A DNA stretch of 64,000 bases, taken from contig CATQJL010000316.1 in the NCBI GenBank assembly GCA_958299035.1, positions 17,523,676 through 17,587,675 of the forward strand, given 5' to 3'. Numbering within the stretch: the first letter of the stretch is position 1; each line of letters begins with the position of its first letter. The stretch comes from Cylicocyclus nassatus (taxonomy: Eukaryota > Nematoda > Chromadorea > Rhabditida > Strongylidae). Position numbers and translations under genes: made by a program. The notes beneath the pieces were generated by a model. That model was not told where the DNA came from, did no database searches, and saw nothing but the letters and a program-made list of their open reading frames with translations. Shown here one piece after another: positions 58,901 through 64,000 of this stretch.

Positions 58901-61900
58901 TCATCCACTAGAGCAATTTGTTCATCGCATTTTGAAGGGGCTGGATCTTGCTTGGAATCTAAAACAGTTTTTCTTTGCTTTCAGATGGGAAATGTTGCAG
59001 CAGATCTGCAGTAAGCCATAACAAACCATTGACAATTAAATGTTGGGCTTGCCCACATGGGTATTTTTATACAAGCTTTTGTCAGTAAAACCTTGAATTT
59101 TCAGGCTTCTACACCAGCTAATTTTCAAAAATTATGAGATTCAGTGCAAAACATTTTTGCATTTTTTTGTCCATTTTCATTTTTGCAATCTGGTCACGGA
59201 GAAAAATTTGGTAACTGTACCAGTACTAGGAATACGGTTCCCGTAAATGTCTGACATAGAAAATATGCGTAGGCAGTGTCAGTAAGACTCTTCTAAATGT
59301 AGATCCGAGCAGGGCTTCTGCACCGGTTGAAGCCAGGAGATTCCGAAGTGACGCCCCTCCTCCTATAACTTCTCACTTGCCTTTTTTGTTTGTGCTGTCG
59401 CTCATCATAAAGCTAAAGGTAAGTGGATAATACTTTTTTTTACTAATTTTCAACAAAAACCAGACATAAACCAAGAAAATCTCATTACTTTCCACATTAT
59501 GCACCAAACGAGCTTTGCTCCAAGATTGAAGCCTGAACCTGCCGGTCCAACGCTTGTCTCCTCCCCTCCACAACTCCCTTGTTCACTCTATTCTTTCTAC
59601 TCAACTCACCACCCCATTCATCGATAACAAATATATATATACTAGTTGGCAAACCCGGCTCCGCCCGGGCCTGTCATTATTATATTCGTAATCAGCATGC
59701 TCGATTACCCCCCTGTGCCAACTCCCAGCCCTGTAGCTCAAATTTTGCAAAAAATCGATAAAATCGATATCGATCGATAACGAAAAGTAGCCTATGACAC
59801 GCTCCCTGCCCCGAAGTATATGTGTGCCAAGTTTGGTCCCGATCGGTTCAGAAATAAAAATTTCTATTCCGCACATACGTACAGACAGACAGACAGACAT
59901 ACATACAGACATTCAGCTTTATATATAAGATGACAAGAACGAACGTAAAAAGAAAAAAGAAAATAGGAAGGCGAGCATTATCAAGGCCAAATTAGATTGC
60001 ATAGGGGTAGACTTTGCAATCGAAGCAGATTTCGCCGCCAACGAAAATTTCATGGGTTATAAAAAGCGTAGAGAAAAGATTATGAGACGGTTTCTACTTG
60101 TAGCAAGGAAGTTGAAATTTGGACAAGCGGTCTGTTCTAGCTCAGCTGAAACTCTTTGAACTCTTTAAATTAATATTTGGGCCGTAGTTCCAGTCCTCTC
60201 ATGCGCCCAGTCCACCAAATTTGGTGTCATACCGTTGCATTTTGATTGTGAACAAACAGCTGCGAGCCGCAAGCATGCCGTCGACAAGCGGCATGTTGCA
60301 ACAATATGCTCTCCTTTGTGGACGCGAAAACAATATCCCCTTTCTTTTTTCAAAAACCTTGGCGCGGTTTCAGCTGTTCCGGATAGTTGGGTAGATTAGG
60401 CTTTTTACTGGTGCTTCGACGTCATTTTGCTTATCGTGTGCTATCGACGTGCTTCTTATCAAAACCCGCCCTTGTAGGAACATACATTTGAAATCCTGAT
60501 GACATATTTGAGCTTCGCTATCCATAACAGAGGAAATTTGAAAGAAAACTTATTCTACTGGCGAAATCCTATTGCCATGCTATTTTTTGTACAAAGCTTG
60601 AGAAAATTAGGTAATAAGACTGTTGAAATACCTCTTTCAAAAGCTGCTTTCTGCACGGTGCTCCTGCGTGAAAGAGTTTCTGCCGACTTGTACGTGTTGT
60701 ATTGCTTTGGGCCAATGAACAGCTTGTAATTACGATATATTGTGACAAACATGTGAGATGCTAAAATTAAATCAAAAAACTTTTAGACTTTTTTGTAGCA
60801 GTGGCTTAGAACTTGCAACCACAGTTTTTTCAGCAGTAATAAGCCTTATCGTGTGCTGAGTCCAATGTTGTGCTTGAAATGTTCCAAAATGACAAGATGG
60901 CGTTTTTGGAAGATCGGAAGCTTAGTTTTGATGAATAGCCAAGATTACCAATTAGATTCGGTTAAGCACATCGTAAAGCCACTGCCTCTGTAAAAGCGTT
61001 TTACCTTGGCTACTGCGTTTGCATATATCAGCACTTGTAATGAAAATTGAATGCTGCTTATTGTCGTCGTCAGTCTTCGTATTAGTTATTGTTTTGAATT
61101 CTTTCCCAGTATCGAGAAGTCCAATACCCTCTGTTGTGGCACAATCAATACTTTTTGCTGTAAATCCAAGGTTTTCCCCTTCCAGAAAATCGAAACTGGT
61201 AGCATTTGTGTTCTGCACTAACATCGGAATCAGATCAAGTAATCTAGAACCATTACAATCTGAATTTATAAATAACCATTTTTTTACTTAACTTACACTT
61301 GAGAGCTGTTTGCACTTGCGGAGATTTGAGATGCATCAGCTGATAAGACGCAGTCAATATTCAGTAGTACCTTTTGCGAATCCTATCAGAACAAATAACT
61401 CAGACTTCTAGTTTCCAAAGTTTGCTTTGTATAATTTGCTTCTTACCTCTGGTTGAATTCCGCTTAGGTTGGCACATTTTTGCAAAATGATGGCAATCTC
61501 TTGAATCTCGTCTGCTTTCAGATTTTCACGATTTTCCGAGTAAATCAATGTTTCATTCAATACTTCGGTCACATTTTGCAGATCAACTTCCTTCTGAATA
61601 GGAATCTCAGCTGTAGTAAATCGATATGACGAAAATCAAACCTCACTAATATTCTTCAGCTCGTCAGCGTACGAAGTTGGTTGAATGTCTTGGGTCGCAG
61701 GAGGTGTGGTGACCACTTTCGTACCAAAAGATATATGTTCGCATAAGATATTCGATTTTGTGTTCTGTCATAAAACTAAATGAAGTAACCTGTTATGCAG
61801 GGGTTGAGCCGTTGTTGATGAAGGCGATATCGTGAAACTTGTTGTAATCTTCGTTGTTGTGTTCTTCAAAGTAGTTGATGTGGTGGAAGCTTCCTTATCC

Positions 61901-63592
61901 GCAGCTTCCTTAGTAGTCATAAATGTACTTTTTGAATATACAGTTGAACTCGCAGATTCTGTTGGGTAAGGTGAGCCATCGGTCTCTATGGTTTCAACCA
62001 TAGTTGTTGAATGTGTTGTCACGGGCGTCTCTGATGTATACAATCCACTAGTAGCTTCCATAGTACTTTCTTGAGAAGTTGAAGGATGAGTGGTTGGCGG
62101 TGTAGCTTCAGCACTTGTTGGCGATGTGGTAGAAGTTGTAGTTATTAATGAGCTTTCCAATGTGCTTCCACCAGTAGCTTCCGTAGTACTTTCTTGAGAA
62201 GTTGAAGGATAAGAGATTGGCGGTGTAGCTTCAGCACTTGTTGGCGATGTGGTAGAAGTTGTAGTTATTGATGAAGTTTCTAATGTGCTTCCACCAGTAG
62301 CTTTCATAGTACATTCTTGACAAGTTGAAGGATAAGCGATTGGCGGTGTAGCAGTTGTAATTATTGATGAAGTTTCCAATGTGCTTCCATCAGTAGCTTC
62401 CGTAGTACTTTTTTGAGAAGTTGAAGGGTAAGGGATTGGCGGTTCAGGTTCAGCAGTTGTTGGCGATGTGGTAGAAGTTGTAGTTATTGGTGAAGTCTCC
62501 AATGTGCTTCCATCAGTAGCTTCCGTAGTACTTTCTTGAGAAGTTGAAGGATAAGAGATTGGCGGTGTGAATTCACCACTTGTGGTTATTGATGAAGTTT
62601 CCAATGTGCTTCCACCAGTAGCTTCCGTAGTACTTTCTTGAGAAGTTGAAGGATAAGAGATTGGCGGTGTAAATTCACCACTTGTAGTTATTGATGAAGT
62701 TTCCAATGTGCTTCCACCAGTAGCTTCCGTAGTACTTTCTTGAGAAGTTGAAGGATAAGAGATTGGCGGTGTGAATTCACCACTTGTAGTTATTGATGAA
62801 GTTTCCAATGTGCTTCCACCAGTAGCTTCCGTAGTACTTTCTTGAGAAGTTGAAGGATAAGAGATTGGCGGTGTGAATTCACCACTTGTAGTTATTGATG
62901 AAGTTTCCAATGTGCTTCCACCAGTAGCTTCCGTAGTACTTTCTTGAGAAGTTGAAGGATAAGTGATTGGCGGTGTAGCTTCAGCACTTGTTGGCGATGT
63001 GGTAGAAGTTGTAGTTATTGATGAACTTTTCAATGTGCTCACTAATCCCGCTGCGCTCTCAGTTGTTTCCCACTCTGTTGATGGGTGTTTTGTACGTCTT
63101 GTGTTACTCGTTGTACTTTCGGTGCGCGTTGTTGTGGGAATGGGTCTGGTTGTTCTGTCCGTTGTTGTGGGGCTGCTTCTGGTTGTTCCGCTTGTTCCTG
63201 TTGTGATTGTTTTAGTCGAGGTTAAGTCAGTAACTGTAGTCAATGATTCGCTTGTGACTTCAGTCGCTGTTGACGTAGCAGTAATCGAGGTCGTCTCCCC
63301 TGTAATTGTCTCCGTTGTCTCAGCCGGATTACTCGGCAACGATGTATCATTAAAGTAGGTGGTGTTGTCAGTTGGTCCATTTGCAGGTCTGGTCACTGGC
63401 GGACCTCTACTCCCGCTACCACTTCTACTTGCAACATGTTTCGGAGTCGTTGCTAGATTGGCTTTACTTGTGGGATGTGAATGATACAGTCTTCTTTTTG
63501 GGCTCACTGAACTTAAGAATTTCTTCTCTGTTGGTGCTTGTGTTTTTGAATACTTGGAGTCTTCCAAAAATGGAGTTTTTGTTGATCCAAAG
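49805..63592 (-). CDS. Adhesion GPCR with mucin-like stalk, 16 exons found
   Basis: Exons in order: stalk (to 63592), 61764-61647, 61610-61447, 61382-61297, 61259-61005, 60760-60632, 58958-58861, 58208-58176, 58141-58079, GPS 57001-56852, then TM exons 56752-56598, 56545-56351, 56299-56184, 56062-55866, 50266-50186 and 49993-49805. The order Thr/Ser-rich ectodomain, GAIN, GPS, seven membrane segments is diagnostic of adhesion GPCRs, which self-cleave at the GPS and act at the plasma membrane. Phases match at every junction from the 61259 exon to the stop; the 58861/58208 join needs an unusual acceptor ending CAGAG. The stalk to 61764 and 61297 to 61259 joins do not close with the obvious sites. 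The first visible exon starts mid-codon, so signal peptide and start lie beyond 63592. Ligand and orthology are unknown; the stalk does not resemble latrophilin or flamingo ectodomains I know of. Confidence 0.9.
50186..50266 (-). CDS. Receptor exon 15: TM6
   Basis: 27 codons between CATTGCTTTTCAG and TGG|GTCAGT. It reads MRRREQTQIASRIGAVFLMQ and then LSMGTPW, corresponding to the loop-3 end and TM6 with a GTPW variant of the usual GLTW. Its phase fits the TM5 exon 5.6 kb upstream and the TM7 exon downstream. Confidence 0.9.
50267..50992. other. Receptor intron sequence, no other gene
   Basis: This is the TM6-proximal end of the 5.6-kb intron. A minus-strand frame of 103 codons at 50403-50714 has no motif or splice support. 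Confidence 0.5.
50993..54377. mobile_element. 3.4-kb palindromic element, Tc1-like ends
   Basis: Terminal CAGTACCCACACTAATTATT is mirrored at the far end, and each end is flanked by TA, so a Tc1/mariner-type target is likely. The outer arms (50993-52077 and 53294-54377) match base for base over long stretches. Inside them lies a second inverted block (52078-53294) beginning GGCTAGGTTCATACTAATTC. The arms continue nearly to the centre near 52.7 kb, with about 160 bp more in the left half. No transposase is recognised. It lies in the TM5-TM6 intron of the receptor. Confidence 0.9.
52078..53294. repeat. Inner inverted repeat with GTTCCCGCAC-rich ends
   Basis: The left edge reads GGCTAGGTTCATACTAATTC, then several GTTCCCGCAC/GTTCCCGCA repeats; the right edge is the complement. 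It may be a nested MITE, but the flanks (TCCTAA and TTAGGA) are inverted rather than direct repeats, so no target duplication is seen. Confidence 0.75.
54494..55784 (+). mobile_element. Mariner/Tc1-type transposon, 1.29 kb, in receptor intron
   Basis: The left end CAGGGTTGGATGAAAGTCC and the right end (rc CATGGTTGGGAGAAAGTC) are inverted, with TA on both sides (54492-54493 and 55785-55786). The transposase region fills 54661-55670. Length is normal for mariner. The terminal repeats have several mismatches. Confidence 0.88.
54661..55663 (+). pseudogene. Mariner/Tc-type transposase, frameshifted
   Basis: Recognisable pieces in three frames: a start MERALVEKIHKERIAEQQIA; a second helix-turn-helix with RQRLRRNPRRSLIELASEL and SISGRTVSDIVKEGL; LFSDVKIF with the first catalytic Asp; a segment QQDSAPAHKAKFVQAWLQSN with the second; WPDLN with the third; and a C-terminus ending FRACARVKGGIFEL. 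Several frameshifts and stops separate them, so it cannot make an active enzyme. I give the fragments only. Confidence 0.85.
55866..56752 (-). CDS. Receptor exons 11-14: TM1 to TM5
   Basis: Four exons join in phase. 56752-56598 holds TM1 (YTVNTLSIASLLFLTVM). 56545-56351 holds the first loop and TM2 (AAMFLFYIVFTIF), then the conserved Cys at the top of TM3 (GKGCSVFASIAY). 56299-56184 completes TM3 and starts TM4. 56062-55866 finishes TM4 (FVASLLLVTL), has the loop-2 Cys in RGDCFCWV, and TM5 (VVYAVVLPTSVMILNAIL), ending in a basic loop (KRVFGRRRFSRS). The Cys pair and CW motif are standard for family B and adhesion receptors. Introns are 52 to 121 nt. Confidence 0.92.
56852..57001 (-). CDS. Receptor exon 10: GPS cleavage motif
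   Basis: Exactly 50 codons between AAAATTCCAG and GTG|GTAAAT. It reads HGHFRVTWWDTELLEW, then SNQCETAVEGGKLVASCNHL and TDFALIV. The two Trp, the Cys before and after, and the CNHLT cleavage triplet HL/T are all present, so autoproteolysis is plausible. Two of the four usual GPS Cys are replaced (Thr before WWD and Ala-Ser before the final Cys), leaving one pair. Confidence 0.95.
57002..58078. other. Receptor intron (GPS to last GAIN strand), no other gene
   Basis: About 1.08 kb on the minus strand from AAT|GTGAGT to AAAATTCCAG. Short frames near 57026-57430 lack support. Confidence 0.5.
58079..58208 (-). CDS. Receptor exons 8-9: last GAIN strands
   Basis: Exon 8 (58208-58176, 11 codons, IRIVDNVNGSQ) uses an acceptor ending CAGAG; the two-base-earlier site would create a stop. 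Exon 9 (58141-58079, 21 codons) follows CATTTATTTCAG and reads NTLLNPQSTTVMATLHFSLT before ending at AAT|GTGAGT. The intron between them is 34 nt. The strand MATLHFSL directly precedes the GPS exon, as expected. Confidence 0.75.
58250..58592. mobile_element. hAT-like G-rich MITE, truncated
   Basis: The left end CAGTGGCGTATCCGGGATTT matches the copy at 46113. Body blocks (GGGGCGTGGC, GCCACGCCCC, AATTTCGCGACCCATTCTCG) are shared. It ends in a long G run at 58566-58591 where the right terminus should be, so that terminus is lost. It sits in the short interval between receptor exons 7 and 8. Confidence 0.75.
58861..58958 (-). CDS. Receptor exon 7: GAIN
   Basis: It follows the acceptor AAACTGTTTTAG and ends at GAGCAG|GTCAGT. 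It encodes SKQDPAPSKCDEQIALVDEA and PVMSGTIIGNEQ, the latter typical of the V-x-S-x-x-I strand before the GPS in GAIN domains. The phases fit on both sides. Confidence 0.75.
58959..60631. other. Receptor intron (exon 6 to exon 7)
   Basis: 1.67 kb of intron containing the Helitron-like copy H5. A minus-strand open stretch around 60425-60530 (QISSVMDSEAQICHQDFKCM) could be an additional or alternative exon but would break the good phase match of exons 6 and 7. Confidence 0.5.
59642..59930 (-). mobile_element. Helitron-like element, copy H5 (289 bp)
   Basis: On the minus strand it begins TCTTATATATAAAGCTGAA and ends CGGGTTTGCCAACTAG, between host A and T. The 3' end shows the clearest hairpin of the family: CCCGG, loop GCGGAG, CCGGG, then 12-13 bases to CTAG. 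That spacing is typical of Helitrons. One ATCGAT module is present. Confidence 0.9.
60632..60760 (-). CDS. Receptor exon 6: GAIN beta-strand region
   Basis: After the acceptor AATTTTAG the frame reads SHMFVTIYRNYKLFIGPKQY, which matches the beta-strand pattern (V-x-x-Y-x-N-x-x-L-F) of GAIN subdomain B. It ends in phase 1 at GAAAGAG|GTATTT and continues into exon 7 across a 1.67-kb intron that contains Helitron-like copy H5. Confidence 0.75.
61005..61259 (-). CDS. Receptor exon 5: GAIN-like
   Basis: It begins after AAATTCAG and ends at CCAAG|GTAAAA. The frame reads CNGSRLLDLIPMLVQNTNAT and then LGFTAKSIDCATTEG, with two probable N-glycosylation sites (NGS, NAT). It starts and ends in phase 1 and joins the next exon cleanly to give SSQASHMFVTIYRNYKLF. 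Confidence 0.75.
61297..61764 (-). CDS. Receptor exons 2-4: start of the GAIN-like domain
   Basis: Exon 2 (61764-61647) bridges the stalk (VVTTPPATQDIQPTSYADEL). Exon 3 (61610-61447) encodes helical VTEVLNETLIYSENRENL and EIQEIAIILQKCANLSGIQ. Exon 4 (61382-61297) encodes KVLLNIDCVLSADASQIS. This spacing of hydrophobic helices is what GAIN subdomain A looks like. The introns are 36 nt (61611-61646) and 64 nt (61383-61446). The exon 2/3 and 3/4 junctions are in phase. Exon 4 ends at a strong GTAAGT, but that phase does not match exon 5; a weaker donor at AA|GTGCAA 20 bases earlier would. Confidence 0.7.
61768..63592 (-). CDS. Receptor exon 1 (of those seen): Thr/Ser-rich stalk
   Basis: About 600 codons are open on the minus strand after an acceptor ATGTATTTCAG (63593-63603); an ATG overlaps that acceptor but is probably intronic. 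The N-terminal 80 residues are basic and mixed, then the sequence becomes almost entirely Thr, Ser, Pro, Glu and Ala, as in O-glycosylated mucin domains. A tandem array fills residues roughly 205-540. The frame closes at TGA near 61768, which is likely intronic because no in-frame stop should precede the GAIN exons. The donor is uncertain: GT at 61770-61850 occurs only in phases that do not fit exon 2. Confidence 0.85.
62060..62985 (-). repeat. Nine tandem coding repeats in the stalk
   Basis: Units begin TPPISYPSTSQESTTEATGG and continue STLETSSITT. The core units are 34 codons (102 bp) and end SGEF. Others are about 41 codons and end TSTTSPTSAEA. The 102-bp units recur at exactly that spacing (GAGATTGGCGG on the plus strand at 62555, 62657, 62759 and 62861) and are almost identical, so the array expanded recently. 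One unit has two Cys (PSTCQECTMKATGG), unique in the array. Confidence 0.95.
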
Positions 63593-64000
63593 CTGAAATA
63601 CATAAGCTTTGGCTAGGCAAGGCAAGATTAACAAAACTTCTTGACTTTTTTCATAAAGTGTGTCTAAGAAAATCTGTTGGTGGCCCTTTACTGATATTCA
63701 CTCTAAACAGGCACTTTGGTGAAAAGATTCGCGTACGCAGATGACCTCCATTTGCGGCAAAGAACGGTGTTGCCTTTAATGAAGGGGAAGAGGGGGAATC
63801 TTTTAACTAGAAGAGGAGTAGAGGGGAAATCTTCCAACTTTTTTAAGGTCGTCATGCCCGCATCATGTATTTCACTGCTGTAACTTTTTTGAGCATCAAA
63901 ATTTGGCATATTCTCACGATATGTATGTCGAATCACTCGAGAAGCTTGATTAAAAAGTGAAATGAAAATCCTAAGGGCAGACCATTTGAATACTCATTCA
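63593..64000. other. Upstream of the stalk exon; upstream exon not identified
   Basis: The acceptor for the stalk exon lies at 63593-63600. A minus-strand frame at 63703-63936 (FDAQKSYSSEIHDAGMTTLK) ends in TAG after VPV and has no clear donor. The receptor's signal-peptide exon may lie here or beyond the window edge. Confidence 0.4.

Noticed and set aside
62060..62985. CRISPR-like or satellite array
   Set aside because: The units are contiguous, in frame and translate into Thr/Ser repeats; there are no spacers.
62963..63358. 131-codon plus-strand Val-rich frame
   Set aside because: It is the antisense shadow of the Thr-rich stalk exon (ACN codons read as Val on the other strand).

Overview
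This window reads as nuclear DNA of a nematode. The evidence is AT-rich sequence, short introns (mostly about 36 to 75 nt), acceptors of the TTTCAG type, a candidate trans-splice acceptor directly before a start codon, and dense Tc1/mariner, Tc5-like, hAT-like and Helitron-like elements. I cannot name the species; TE load and intron sizes would suit a rhabditid or strongylid worm, which is a guess. No rRNA, CRISPR, operon or bacterial gene is visible.

The best gene is a 16-exon adhesion GPCR on the minus strand, 63592 to 49805. It has a Thr/Ser-rich mucin-like stalk with nine tandem repeats (61.8-63.6 kb), GAIN-like exons (58.1-61.8 kb), a GPS exon with a CNHLT cleavage site (56852-57001), and six exons giving a complete seven-transmembrane domain (56752 down to 49805). 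Its 5' end lies beyond 63592. All junctions from exon 5 to the stop close in frame, one of them (exon 7/8) only with an unusual acceptor. Two earlier junctions do not close with the obvious sites. The intron between TM5 and TM6 is 5.6 kb and holds a 1.29-kb mariner with a broken transposase and a 3.4-kb palindrome. Other introns hold Helitron-like and hAT-like insertions.

A second, inverted partial copy of this receptor is on the plus strand at 17.87-24.70 kb. It carries the GPS, TM1, part of TM2, TM3, TM4-5 and TM7, with frameshifts, in-frame stops and mobile-element insertions. It is a pseudogene.

Two other minus-strand genes are supported by spliced exons whose phases match. One starts at 17217 and encodes a small single-pass membrane protein with a charged or coiled-coil tail, with exons to about 12.0 kb and possibly 10.2 kb. 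Two exons at 3.5-3.8 kb belong to an unidentified gene.

Most of the rest is mobile DNA: five Helitron-like copies inserted between A and T; a 2.77-kb Tc5-like element with transposase and about 345-bp terminal inverted repeats, plus smaller relatives; at least six fold-back mariner-type MITEs with TTAGG ends; a family with CAGGGTGTCCC ends; hAT-like G-rich MITEs; and a tRNA-derived SINE. Long intervals elsewhere show no gene I can support.
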